Shown: positions 36,901-49,341 of the stretch, in pieces
How the letters are laid out: every line of letters begins with the position of its first letter
Position numbering within the stretch: position 1 is the stretch's first letter
Source of the DNA: Apostichopus japonicus
Taxonomy: Eukaryota; Echinodermata; Holothuroidea; Aspidochirotida; Stichopodidae
Reading direction: 5' to 3'
Assembly: GCF_037975245.1 (NCBI RefSeq)
Contig: NC_092579.1
Span: forward strand, 14,182,678-14,246,677
DNA length: 64,000 nt
Position numbers and translations under genes: made by a program
Notes under the pieces: model-generated
The model's input: the letters and a program-made list of their open reading frames with translations, nothing else
Database searches by the model: none
What the model was told of the DNA's origin: nothing

Positions 36901-39900
36901 ATAGCAACAAGTGTCTGGCTCACTTACAGAAACAATAGCCGTCTTAGTCCCACATTGTAATTTAACCTGCAGAAGTTAAAATGAACATATACATTTAGCG
37001 AACTTGGTACATTATGCACACATCATCAAATATATAAATTTGTGTATAATAATGCAGGTGAGAAGGGATGGAAGAGATCGATGTATTGCAGTGGGGGAAG
37101 GGGGTGCAGGTGGGGTTGACTGGGCAAAATACTTCAACATTTGGACAATAGTATCCACGTTGGAGAGATCTGAGAGGACACGGTTTGCAGTTTTAGGTAA
37201 ACAGTACAACTGGTAAGCAGACATGAGCCATTTTGTTTCAGGATAAGATTTCTATAGTATTCACTATTCAGCCATAACTGTAGTTATAAACATGAACTCA
37301 AGTCTTGGAAAATCACAAATTTGAATTGCTATATTGTCTGATTTTTCCTTCCTTCACAACACTGCATGCGTACTCTACTTGGCAATATTGTGTATGATGG
37401 TCTCATAGATGAATAAAACATGTTATTGAAATGTAATAACTTCAGCAGGGAATAATTCAGTGTCAAAATTGTGCATAGCACTTTTTGATGGCTTAGGAAC
37501 TATGCCTACTTATAAAATACTATTTCTCTGTTTACAGAAACTGCTGCATTTGTGTGATGTGATACTGGATAAATTATTCACTGTTCAGAAATTTGAAACA
37601 TGATATCAAAACATAGATGGTATTATGGATAGCTTCATTGTGTAAACCTTATGCAAATGGATGGTGATAATACTTAGGTTAATAACTTGCTGACATTATG
37701 AAGCAATCCTCCTCATGGACGCTCAAGAAAAATATGTTTTGAGCTAATTGTCACAAGATCTCAAAATTATGCAGAAATAGTCTGGAAAATACAGGAACAA
37801 TTCCTTTGCTATTTTCTTTGAATAGCTCTTTATAATCAAACAGCCTTCAGTGAGTCAGGTTGCAGGTGCTACTGAAACTGACTACTGTAGATCTGCCCCA
37901 ACTAATGTACTTTCAAGTACCTCTCCTGCTTTAAACTAGTAGACTCACATGTCAAAGATAAAAATTGGACTTAAGAAATACTGCTTCACAATTTCACCGA
38001 AGGCCAAACATGTTGAAATCATAAAGAAAACTGCCCCATTGATTTTGATTAAAAAGTAAAGTTTACAGACAAACTGAAACTCAGTGATGGAAAAGTCATG
38101 TATCTATCTAGGCATAGTTCATGTCTACAGAGTTGGACCACAGAGGTTAAGTTATATAAAAGAGGTATGTTCGGAAATCGTTTGGAAATTGTTCAATATT
38201 ATCTTCATTGTGGCATTTAAAACTGGTCAAAATCAAGTCTAATCTCGGTGATATATGATCCACACAATTTTGCCAAACAAACCAGTATCAGTACATTGAC
38301 ATTTGATCTCACTGTACTGTATATCTTTTGAGTGTGCAGTACTTCATACTTAAGCTTGTAGTCCACAAATACTTGCCAAAATGAGAAAATATAACTTGAA
38401 AAAGTAATCTCTCTAATACTACATGAGAAGCAATATTCTACATCAAAGATTCTTAAAGCCCTTCATTAATGCAACATACCGAAACTTGTCTGGACTTTAG
38501 GCCACAGTCATCCCCATTCTTGTAAAGCATAGCAACAAATGTATTATTTTCAATTTCCCACTCATACCAATTTCTGTAAGAAAAATAAAATAGAAAATAT
38601 AAGAAAAAGGAAAGAAAAAAAGAAAGAAATTATTTGACAATTGAAGATTGAAGCATAGTCTGCACCTTCTTGCTTGCCCACTTTTAGAACATCACACCCA
38701 GTCATTCTGGAGTGATAGTTGAAAGATAATAGCCTAACTTTGGTGACCAAATACCAAGTAAATATCAACAGCTTAGATGTACTGCAAGAAGGAATCATCT
38801 AATGTTTGCAAAGTCATACCGTGGGGAAGATCTTACAATCTTTTCTACGCTTTGACTATAGTCCACAATAACTCAACACAATTTCCTTGGCCGTGGTGTT
38901 TCCTTTATTGGCATGAAGGTTGTAGCCGAAACTTCCATGGGCAACAAGTTATGTTCGATGTATTTCAACTTCTGCTACCGGCTGTTGTATTTTAAGATAA
39001 TATGTCCAATGGTTTAGGATAAATAAAAAGCTACATTTTTTTCTATTTACGGTATAAACAACTTAATCGATAGCTGAGAAGATAGCTGCCCGAGGTCAGC
39101 AAGAACCGTGAACAATAATGGTAAAGTAATCTCCACCTAAAACAAGGGTTTCTCTTTATTTTTCAAACATGAAACAATTTGATATAAGAAAGAAAACACT
39201 GTACATACCCTAATATGCCACTGTATGGGTTCCATCTATTGCTTTGTTCATGCTGAGTGATATTCTGGAAAGGGCAAACCTCATATTTGTAGCTGTTTTC
39301 AACAACTTGCAAGCATTTCCCCAGCAATGTACGCAGGTGTGGAGGACCTATAATACAAAATAATTTACATGTATGTGATGGATAAGGAGTAGGATGTATG
39401 AAAATGTAAAAACTTGAATAAATTAACACAGAAGAATAAAATATAAGTGATAAATGTACATGTTGTTTAGTTGCAGTTTCCTTTATTCCAGTATAAATGG
39501 CATAAAATACAATTTATAAATAGGAGAGTACTCTCACCTCATCCACAATTTTTTTTTTAAAAGACCTTTTTCACCTCAAAAGTGTTTGTTATGCTAGTCA
39601 CTTCTTGTCTGTACATGTGGTTTAAAGTTTTGTTTTCAGAACAGTAACCTTAGCAATGATGGCATCAAAGTGAATTTTTTGTTCTAAAGTGTCATAGAGA
39701 ATGCAGTTTTTACCTGAAAAATTTGAAGGTTTAACTTTGGGTGTTAGGACATCTGTTGCAGCGACATCATTGTTCCATTGACTGAAATACAGAAAGTGAG
39801 ATTAAACGCTTTCAACATCGTCATTTAGTTGCCAATAGAGAATAAAAAACAACTAAAAATATTGTTAAATGGTACACCATTCTACAACGTTTAATTAAAC

Positions 39901-42173
39901 ACAAACCTACAAAGAAATTTCATACGATTGGCATGACATAACATGAACATGATATAAAACCTTGAATTTGGAACAAATAAGTTTCTATATTTTTAACGTC
40001 TACAACTAAGCCCCCCAAAATGTCAATAATATCAATGGTTCTAGATCTCTTACAATGTAGCTACACCATGTAGCTTCCTAGGTCATATTTCTTTACTTAA
40101 TGTAATATGATGTGATGCACTTAACAGCAAGACAATATGAGAATTATACAATGACAAAAAATCAACCACAGTTACATGAAATATTGTGATAAATTTCTGA
40201 GAAAAGTACAGTAGATCCTCAGAGGGAGAGGTGGTAACCAATATCTAGGCAAACCATATGTCAGCCCCTTTTGAACATTTTCACAACAGCAATCCCAACA
40301 ACCTCAGTCAACAACATCCCCCTACAAACCAGGTGTCACCTCAACAAAAGCAATTCATTACCCCATATTAACTGGTTCCTCTACCATCCTCATCTGAACT
40401 CCTTCTTTGCATGATGTCAATTGAATGTAATCTACAATAAGAAGAAACCAAACAAAAAGCAATAAAACATTTGTCATTATTTAATAATCATACTAAGTTA
40501 CTTTATTCAAACTGTTTTTTATTAATTTCTACTATCCAGATTTCAGGGTGGGAGCTTTTTACCTAATCTTCAGGCTAATAAGAAAGGCCCTCTTACAAAT
40601 TAATGATTTCCCCATCCCAAATCCTCCATCAAAAAGTATCCTGTTAGGATATGTGGTTCTCAAATGCATTTATGGAGTAATAGGCCAATCACTCATAAAG
40701 ACTTTCCCACTGAGACTCCTGTTAGGAAGATATGTTGTTCTCCAAGACATTTATGAAGAAACATACTGTACCTTATAGTGACTTCCCCACCACGAATCCG
40801 ACTCAAGCAAAACAAAATAATTTGTTAGAAAAGGGTGGGGTAATCTATTATTAGACCTAGCTTACTCCTCTAGCTTCTAAGGATAACTACGCCTAACTTT
40901 TAGGCCTAACTTGTGTGGACTGCCTAGTTATGTATGTAGTAGCAAGGTGGGCTAATTGATGCACTTAAGGATTAGACTAACAATGTCTATCAACGAAAAA
41001 TCAAAATTACTCAACCGTATGCACTTTTCATCTGTGTAGTTCCTCAGAAATGTAATGATCTCTAAATATTTATTGTTTTGTGCCTACGCAATGTACAATT
41101 GAGCAGAACTTGGCCACAAAGTGTCTGCCATGTCAAGTTCTTTCATACCCCTAAATTGACACATTCGTTGATAAGCTAACTGTTGTGTAGGCTTAAGAAT
41201 ACATCCAATGACTTTGGATGCCGTTTGCTATGCTCTGAGCCTCTAAGCTTCGGTCCAACTTCCAAGATAGTCGTGGTATCATACTGAGGTAATTTTGGTT
41301 ATTTTAGGGAGTAAGATCTCCAAATGCCCAAAACAATTTGGGGAGGTTGTTAAAAGCTTTATAAAAACACAATTTGATCAGCATATACCTGATATCCATT
41401 AAAACTCATCAAACATGTAACTCTGCTTGGCAATGGCAGGTTGCCTGCTGTATCGTTGCTAGTAACATTTGAAGGTGAGCCAATTAATATGAAGCCTTTA
41501 CTTTACCTACATTTCCTTTAGCAATTAGGGTACTAATTTAGAATCCGTACCATTCCTAACCCCTAACCCTATTCCCTACTTCCTAACCCTATTCCCTACT
41601 TCCTAACCCTACTTCCTAACCCCTAACCCTATTCCCTACTTCCTAACCCTAATTCCTAACCATATTCCCTACTTCCTAGCCCCTAGTAAGCTTTCCCATT
41701 CATATGGTATGTATTCTAAAGTTAGGCCGCAATTAGTAACAAAGTACTACATTATTTGCTCAAAACTAATAAAAACTTGGGGACAGGAAATCTGTCAAGT
41801 GTAGGGGCTCTTCGTGACACAAGTTTAGAGTTGAGCTGAGAGGAGACCTAGCCTAACGCTAGGTCCAACTTTAGGTCTAGGTTGTTTTAGTTACTATACT
41901 ACGCTAACTTAAGTTTAAGTTCAGTGCAATGGGACAATAGCCTACAGTAACTTAGGTCAGTACGCTAACTAGCATACATTAATTTAGGCTATAGGCCTAA
42001 CGTAGTAAGGACGAAGGGTAGGCCGAACAATCATCTGTGATATATGTAACTTGTAAGTAGCATTCATGTAAAAGATAAAGGCTTCATTATGCATTCCTGA
42101 AAACATTAAATTGACACTTACAAATAAAAATAAAAGAAGAAATCAAAAGTGGTAAGACATTGTCGTTTTTCAT
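30940..42173 (-). CDS. GNPTG: GlcNAc-1-phosphotransferase subunit gamma
   Basis: The gamma subunit recognises lysosomal enzymes and assists the Golgi phosphotransferase that builds the mannose-6-phosphate tag. Exons (5' to 3'): 42173-42122, 40431-40362, 39781-39714, 39347-39209, 38573-38480, 36966-36852, 35802-35720, 32453-32322, 31038-30948. All are GT-AG and in phase, giving 281 residues plus a short end. ATG 42173 (ACCATGA context) opens a signal peptide. MVEEP at residues 33-37 matches the mature N-terminus. Residues about 73-175 form the MRH (mannose-6-phosphate receptor homology) domain with [38 protein letters not shown] and [10 protein letters not shown]. The two known N-glycosylation sequons are kept (N92, N119). 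QQKWNALE and the LLQEVERLR coiled coil follow, as in the human dimerisation region. After the last exon there is either a GTGAGT donor to an unseen exon or read-through to TAG at 30940-30942 (283 residues; human 305). Confidence 0.92.
31100..32315. other. GNPTG intron 8
   Basis: AT-rich intron between the exons ending at 32322 and starting at 31038. It contains an A-run of about 25 at 32258-32283. No additional coding exon was recognised in it. Confidence 0.5.
32705..32881 (+). repeat. Dispersed repeat, copy 1 (GNPTG intron 7)
   Basis: It is about 75-80% similar by eye to 33965-34180. Shared blocks include ATCATGATAAGT, AAATAAACACAGA, a run of C, and GTTAATCAGGAACC then AATTCACAGGTT. Both copies run in the same direction about 1.3 kb apart within one intron. 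Confidence 0.75.
33373..33650 (+). repeat. 46-bp minisatellite in GNPTG intron 7
   Basis: About six copies of a 46-bp unit with core GTGAGAGTTACTCTAGGGGT then GTAGGCAAATTCCATAGACA. The period equals that of the satellite at 10931 but the sequence is unrelated. Confidence 0.9.
33965..34180 (+). repeat. Dispersed repeat, copy 2 (GNPTG intron 7)
   Basis: Counterpart of 32705-32881, with the same poly-C run and GTTAATCAGGAACC block. A further partial piece (TTCCACAAACCGGGACAGG) follows near 34220, matching the ATCCACAAACCAGGACTGG that precedes this copy. Confidence 0.75.
41552..41690. repeat. Telomere-like CCTAACCCT minisatellite
   Basis: A roughly 20-bp unit (CTAACCCTATTCCCTACTTC) repeated about six times with CCCCTAACCCT variants, in GNPTG intron 1. 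It resembles but is not a pure (CCCTAA)n array, so it is either a decayed interstitial telomeric tract or coincidental. Confidence 0.8.
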
Positions 42174-42644
42174 GGTGAGAAACTTATTTGTGATGTTGGC
42201 AGCAGTGTCTAAACGTCAAGTCCTTCATTCCAGAGTGACAGCAAGTGGCTACGACCATAACTGGTAACTGGCCAATAGAATAACTCAATTTACAAAAATG
42301 AAATTTTAGTCACGCCTATATTTGTGATAGACAGCCTTCTTAGCCTAAACGACTTAGATCGCATACTGAGGGTTTCGTGTTGAAGCTTCGTTGATTGACT
42401 GACAGACTCATTGATACGGATAGGCCTGAGGGTTTCATGAAACATGCATGCATAAATGACTCTTTATATACCCTGGTCCGTACTATATACATGGGATTTG
42501 CAGGGAAAATTTGTGCCCCCAGATTTTCTTCTGTATGGCTTACTTTTCTAACACACGCACACAAAAATCGTACAGCTTCATTGCCACTTACAATCTTCTG
42601 TGTAAACATTTACCACACAAATGTTGTTTAAATGATGGAAATTA

Positions 42645-42849
42645 CGCCGGTGCCTTTCAATCATAAGGTCCCCGGTTCGAGTAACTCCCAGATTAATGTA
42701 TGTCGTCCAGTTACAGAGTTGTTGACAATTAACAATTCATAATCATGGACGTTAAATATGAATGTAAGAGACTGAGGCTTCGGTCAGCTTGCGGCTTTGA
42801 TAAGCCAATGAGGCTTCTTCGCGAGTTATTGCTTGCAGGAGGATCTAAC
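42645..42849 (+). mobile_element. tRNA-derived SINE copy C
   Basis: It begins within the tRNA-like head (ACGCCGGTGCCTTTCAATCA), keeps a B-box-like CCCGGTTCGAGT, then continues with the shared body to GGATCTAA. The UUCG hairpin region has a 2-base insertion (CTGAGGCTTCGGTCAG). It lies upstream of GNPTG. Confidence 0.8.
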
Positions 42850-43180
42850 ATACATACTAGCACCATTTTTGAATCTCCCTTACTTAGCCAAAACACTTCT
42901 TTTGTCCGTCACCTCAATCACGCTGGAACAGAAAGGCTAGCTACACGACAGACTCACTTTCGGGTGTGGCCGTCATGAAACATCCTTTAACATTCCTCTG
43001 ATGGACTCAAGCGTAAATGTGAGTGCATGTTTCAATCATTCTGGAATGGAAAGGCGTGTGGCTTGAAAGAGCCAATAACATGCAACCTCACTTTATTTAG
43101 TAAACCCATGAGTTTATTCAGTTATCCGATTGTCTCTGATTGTTTCTGATTGTTTCAGTTAACTGATTGTTTCAGTTAGC

Positions 43181-43410
43181 AGTGTTAGCTTAGTGCGGTT
43201 AACGCCGGTGCCTTCCAATCATAAGGTCCCCAGTTCGAGTCACTCCAAGATTACAGGGTAATGTATGTCATCTAGTTACCGTAGCTGTTGAAAATTGACA
43301 ATTCATAATCATGGACGTTAAATATGAATGCATGACTTCGGTCAGCTTGCGGCTTTGATAAGCCAATAATGGCTTCTTCGCGAGTTCCTGCTTGCAGCAG
43401 GATCTAAAAT
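43181..43410 (+). mobile_element. tRNA-derived SINE copy D, most complete head
   Basis: It has both internal promoter elements: A-box-like GTTAGCTTAGTGCGG at about 43184-43198 and B-box-like CAGTTCGAGTC at 43230-43241. The body then matches the other copies to GGATCTAAAA. The spacing between the boxes (about 31 bp) fits a tRNA-derived RNA polymerase III promoter. Confidence 0.82.
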
Positions 43411-43963
43411 ATATATTCCCTTCCGAAGGGTCTCGTGATTCTTCACTGGACATATCACCATCAAGGGATCGAAAATCATACAACTTGATCCCGATGCAAA
43501 GGAACTGGGGTTTAGAGTGGATCAAGTTGTTTGGTTTTGTGTCCAGACTATATCTTTGCGAGGAAACAGTACTCAGTGATCCACTTTAATTAAACCCCAT
43601 ACATATATCAATACAAGCAACATATATACACTGTAAATTACATTGTTGCACTCTCCACGTGTTAGGTACTCCATTACTACTCTAGTACTTCTTTGTGAGT
43701 ACTCGTATACTAAGATGATAACGTTGCAAAGGTGTAATCAACATTCGTACACGAATAAACCCGTACTCGATTTAATGTGCTCATGCAGTGCTTATTCACA
43801 CCGGACATGTGCAAGAAAAGATGTACCGAGAATTTTCAAGAATGTAGTTAATTGAAGTTTGATTTTTTCTAAAAGTCAGATATACATGAAGATTCCCTTC
43901 TTGTTTCTGCTTTGACTTCTGTTGACCTCAAATGACCTCTAACCTCCATCACACATAACGAAT

Positions 43964-45925
43964 CAGTGGCGGAGATTTCTTGTCAGAAGTGGGGGGGGGG
44001 GGGTTGCAGGCCATTGATGAAATAAAAAGTAATAACTGCTGGCTCAATATCTAAGTGGAGCGCCACCATAAGTTGGCGCGAAGTGCACAAGAATTTTTTG
44101 GCAAATATTGCCTCCCAGATTGCAGTAAATGGCACTGCCCAGGCCTTAAAAAGCTGCATTTAACCAGGGGCGTATGCAGGATTTTCTAAACCGGGGGGCG
44201 CGTATTACTATCTAAGCGGAGCGCCACCATTGGTTGGCGCGCAGCGTTCAAGCAAATTTCTGGTTTTGGTACCCCCAGATCACCGGAAATGGCACTTCTC
44301 GGGCTTGAAACTGACCAACCATATGTACACTTTTGCCTGACAACCAAGTTTTTTCCAAATACTTTTTTCTCATCTATAACCTTTTTGAAGATTGTCACCA
44401 GTCACACATCATGTTCAACTTCATCACATATCTTGTGGATCATTGCATTTGTAGGTGATTCTTCATCGCGGCCCACAATATCCGTCAGCCCCACTGTTCA
44501 GAATTTGAAAATTCACAATTCTCGTGAATAAATTCACTTCAAAACATACCCATAATGTTGCACAAAATATCATCTATGGACAACCGATATAGAAAAACCT
44601 CCTTCAAACCCTAACTGACGGGTCAAAATTGCACGAACATGATGAAGTATGATGAAGAATGTTGGTTAGGGAATTTTCGAAAATTCAGACGGCTACTAAG
44701 AAATTTCGTTGAAGGAAATAAAAATATACCAAATATTTCCGAAACCGAACACTACACACATCGACAGTTTTGAGCATGGGCGCAGATTAGTCTTGGATAA
44801 TGGTGGGGACGCGTGTCTGTTCTATGACACTATCTAAGCGGAGCGCGACCATGGGTTCGCGCGTAGCGTACGATTTTTTTGGGCAAATATACCTCCCAGA
44901 TCGCCGGAAATAACACTTCCCAGACCTAATGATGCTCCTAAACCTCCTTAAGTTTTAGATCTCATGGCTTTGAAATTTAGTTTGGAGAAATACATGGGCG
45001 TCTGCAGAAAGAAAATCAGGGGACAAATAATCCAAGTATAGACTTTTGTATATACGATGGGTCTGGGGTCCTCTCCCAGAAAACAAATATAGACTGCCGC
45101 AAATGCGATTTCTTTCCTATATTTAACAACTGTGGATAAATACAATAAAATGAGAACTGCTGCATGTCATTTGCACAATGCTGGATCAAACTGCGCCAAA
45201 GTTCAATACAGGGGAATTTGAAATGCAGCTATTGGTCAAGACAAATTGGTGGGGACACGGTATATCATGTCCCCACTACTGAAGAAGTTGGTGGGGACGC
45301 GTCCCGCTGTCCTCACCAGGATCTGCGCCCATGGTTTGGAGGCTGTTTATCGTGGAACGCCATTTTCATGCTCACTGATATGATGTGATATCTGCTGTGT
45401 GCTTTACAAATTCGAATAATTTGTCACTGTTCCTCTTTCTCTTCCCGTTTTCTTGCCGTATTTTCTACTCCATCCTTTTCTCCTTTTCTCCTTTTCTCTC
45501 TTTCTTCTTTTTCTTTTCCTTCCTTCACCTCGTTGAAGTTGGCAAGTGTATGCAGTTCCAAAGCTATTCAACAGCAACAAAACGTTATTTTGTGTATGTC
45601 TGTTGTGGGGTGAAGTTAGCGCTATGAGCTACAAGTTCCAATGCGCAAGGTGGGGGAAAGGGGCTAGAAATAATGTGTGGGTCAATTCTAACTCGGTTTT
45701 TGGTCGTTAATTGTTGATGTAGCCTACCAGGTAAAAGGTTGAAATGACTTTAACAATTTCAAATTTAATAATTTGATTTATTATGCCATTTGGAGCACAT
45801 AACATAGGCTATAACAAAACATTACTGGCAAAAACTAGGGGGGGGGGTTGATTGTGTGGGCCAACCCCCCCTCTTCAAAAAGTGGGGGGGTTAAAACCCC
45901 CAACCCCCCTGTTTCTCCGCCACTG
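43964..45925. mobile_element. hAT-type element with perfect 8-bp TSD
   Basis: A 1962-bp element beginning CAGTGGCGGAGATTTC and ending GTTTCTCCGCCACTG (a 12-bp near-perfect terminal inverted repeat). The identical 8-mer TAACGAAT flanks it at 43956-43963 and 45926-45933. Both ends have long G or C runs, as in the MITEs at 1645 and 3374. It interrupts a relic of the TGACC-rich repeat. No intact transposase frame is visible. Internally it holds three versions of a CTAAGCGGAGCGCCACCAT module (about 44050, 44210 and 44830) and a nested smaller element at 44775-45333. Confidence 0.88.
44775..45333. mobile_element. Nested hAT-type MITE
   Basis: A 559-bp element with a perfect 13-bp terminal inverted repeat, CATGGGCGCAGAT/ATCTGCGCCCATG. 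It is flanked by GTTTTGAG (44767-44774) and GTTTGGAG (45334-45341), an 8-bp duplication with one mismatch. GGTGGGGACRCG motifs occur near both ends. It sits inside the larger element 43964-45925 and so inserted later. Confidence 0.8.
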
Positions 45926-46721
45926 TAACGAATACACATTACACATTAGGAGGCATCCTGATGCTCAGAATGAGAATCATCCATCTTGATATTTACGCAC
46001 AAGGTTTCATATTTTGACTTTTACTGACCAGAAACGACCTTTGATCTCAGTCCACTTAAATCACTAGCAATTACACGCGGTCAGTTATACGTCGGAGTAG
46101 TTTGTTAGGAATGAAGGAATCAGCTTTCATCTATTTTTAGATGACAACTGTACTGTAGTGCTTCTTTCATGACAGGCAAAACTCACTTGTGTATGAACAG
46201 TCAACTATTATAAGACTAGTCAACAATCATGTGTCCATATTGGTCACTTATTTAATACACAAAGGCTGTAGAATAGGCCTGTAGTGTGACGTCGTACCAA
46301 TTATAAGTTTCCCATCACTATAATTCCGCTTTCCCTGACTACACTTAATCCGTTAAAGATTATAGTTCTTATATGTACCCATTGACGTACCATTATACTT
46401 GCTTAAACCACACTTTAAACCCTCGACCACAATAAAATACAGTCATTATGTACATTGCAGCTCAAGTATAGTATACGCTTCGACCCCCTTAAAAGCTTAC
46501 TTCACTGAGGGGCTAATGTAACGGCCGGATAATAATTATACCCAGCCACTACCCCCTCTTCCATCTCAGTCACTGTTCGGCCTCCCACAGTACCCGAGGA
46601 ACTTAGATCTTACCACTACAGCTCCTACTACGCTACACGTCGTTCTCCTAAAGGGCTCACTGTATATACCCTGACCAGCCAACAATTAAATTACAATTAA
46701 AGCTGATAATAACGCTATTGC

Positions 46722-46754
46722 ACGTCATCAACTAAGACGTCACGTCATACGTCA
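46722..46754. promoter_or_regulatory. Cluster of four ACGTCA (CRE-like) half-sites
   Basis: ACGTCA occurs at 46722, 46737, 46742 and 46749, all in the same orientation. The half-site is bound by CREB/ATF bZIP proteins. No transcript start can be assigned, so the regulatory role is inference. Confidence 0.25.
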
Positions 46755-47012
46755 CGGCGTTTATGCTTTCTTCGAAATCGTGCGGGCGTTCTGTACCCAC
46801 TAGCAAGAAACTGGACAACGGCACTATAAGTCAAGTATAATCACTCCATGCGTGTACATAGCAATTTATATCTGTGAGGCCTTGCTTCAAAATCCAGTGC
46901 AGAACAAGAATGGCGGGACTTAAAGCAGCGTGATGAAATTTAATTAAAGAGTTAAAAAAAACCCAGCAAATATAGTCTTATATGTCTTTAATAAATATAC
47001 CATGACAAACAT

Positions 47013-47013
<1 letters not shown>

Positions 47014-47053
<40 letters not shown>
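47014..47053. repeat. (TA)n microsatellite
   Basis: An uninterrupted TA tract of about 20 units. Confidence 0.95.
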
Positions 47054-47056
<3 letters not shown>

Positions 47057-48000
47057 TTCATTATTTGCAATTGAAGAAGGTTTTACATGAATAACGGAAT
47101 GTTAAGAATGCGATGTACCTTCTTCTTTACACTCAAGTTATAATTTATATATTATTTGTTATTATTTGCTACTTCAACTATATTATTGGTATGTTATCGA
47201 TGTTCACAGAGGTTTGAAGCGTATAGACTGAATGACTGCGTTGAAAGGCATCAAAACGTTCTGAGAACGTTATTTGTTCAAATATATACGGTACATTCAA
47301 ACATTTTCTCATAACATGGTATAGTAACGCCAAGAGGGGTCTACAATTTTTTTCTCACAGCTGTAATAAAAACTGGTCAAGTCCTTTCATACCCGATTTT
47401 TGACGGTATGATTAGCATATGCAGGATGTACGGGTTGGGAAGGGATGAGAAGGGGCCTGCGCTCCTATCTTGAACTCTGATTTTTTTGTACAACATACCT
47501 TTCATAAAGTTTCAAGAATATCAGTTACACATTTAAACTGCTGATATCCAAAGAAGTAAAAACATGCACTTGATCAAATTACGTAATTCATCGCTATAAA
47601 ATTTCGATATTCCCGTGTCATTTACGTTATTTACTATAATTGATGAAGTTGTTATAGTCTGACAAAGGTCAACCACTTAACATACGTTTTGTTACTTGAA
47701 GAGCGAGGAGAACTTTGACACAAGAAAACATTCAATAAAGCTACTACTTTTTATTCTTCAAATCGATGCAGGACTGGTTTGCATTTAAACGCCAACTGAA
47801 GATTGAAAAGGGAGCCCTTCATATTATTTATAACACGCAATAATGACCATGCATGCACGCATGCATGATAATTATTCTCACTGCCCATTAACGATCCAAA
47901 CCTTATTTACCAAATTTCATGATACAAAGAGCGATTCCATATTCACACACACACTTACTCCATTCGCTCAAACCATCTCATTTTGACTTTCGAATTCGGC

Positions 48001-49262
48001 CTATCTGGTACTAATAACGCTTTCTCGTTTATTCTCTCGTTTTTCTACATGTTCTACTATAGCCTCTGTCTCTGAAGTAAACTAAACTAGCCGCGAGAGA
48101 TTATGATACCATTTGTTCAAAGAATACAAAATTTCGAGTTCACTATACAAACTGATCAATGTTTTGATTAGCGTCAAGCACGTAGTATTGGAATATAAAC
48201 AACAAAACATATACTGCTCGATCGGATCGAAGCTATATACTACACATTGTGATTTATTTTCTTCTTCAGCTTCTTACTCTTCCTCCTCCTCATCATCATC
48301 TTCTTCTTACTCTCGCTACGTTGGGAGAGAATTCGCAATAAAGGTGTATCAGTCACATGCCGCAGTGTGTCAAGATAAGCTGTCGGTTAGCCGCGCAAGC
48401 TCGTCGGATTTGATACTTGCCAAAATTGATCAGAATAATAGAGGGAAAAAAAATCTGGAAGGAGAGAACGAGGCATTTATAGAAGAGAATCTGGTTTCGC
48501 AAATGTAGTGTCGAAATATGTAGGTATGTAGATAGCTTATACTATTTTGTCAACATTCCTTGGAGTACATACAACCTACTTCAGTGTAACAGATGGGGCA
48601 TTATGTTGGTGAGTATATATCTATTTATATTTATATATGTATGTACTACGCATGTTTGTTTTGATTTTCTATCGAACAATAATTGAAAGATATCAATTTA
48701 GTTTTCATCAAATGTTTATATTTTAAAGTTACAAATTATTTTGAAACATTTCAGTCTCTCATGTTTTTCTGTTGTTAAATGTTTTATTGTTATTAGTGAC
48801 TGATTAACATTAATGTTAAGTAGCTGGACATGAATTGCGTATGATTATCCTTTTGTTGGAATATCAGTTGTAACGCAATGTTAAATGATACAACTTTGAT
48901 GATAGAGTTCTGTATATTCATTTTAAATACGTGCAATGTTAGTACATTTTTGTTGTAGGTTTTTCTCCATATTTATTTGAATTTATTTGAATTTCAACCT
49001 CGCGCAAGAAATGGTAATGTTGTATCCTAAAACGGCTTCGATCTATCTTTCATGCAAGTAATTTATTTGTCAGAACAACATTCATAGAATGTTCAATTGC
49101 ACTCGAAATGTCTTCGGTGTGTTTACACAGCTTCTGATAGAAAACATTCCCGTTCAGGATGAAGGGATTTCTTACTTTACAAATCGATAACTCCTGTCAC
49201 GACAGCAACGTAGTTTTCACGGACTTAAACCTGACGTTTGCATGGCCTAATGGTAATAAGAA

Positions 49263-49341
<79 letters not shown>

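Larger units (their letters stand above)
45934..48000. other. Unassigned region upstream of GNPTG
   Basis: The first 140 bp is the right half of the TGACC repeat relic. After that I see no gene. A cluster of four ACGTCA half-sites lies at 46722-46754 and a (TA)n tract at about 47014-47053. TGTAACGGCCGG at 46518 looks like a possible LTR start but no partner was found. Confidence 0.4.

Noticed and set aside
46518-46680. TGTAACGGCCGG as a possible LTR start
   Set aside because: No second copy, no primer-binding site and no retroviral-type coding nearby in the window.
48113-48508. 131-codon frame with a serine homopolymer
   Set aside because: The serine run comes from a TCY/TCA microsatellite and the rest has no recognisable domain or splice partner. 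Kept only as unassigned.
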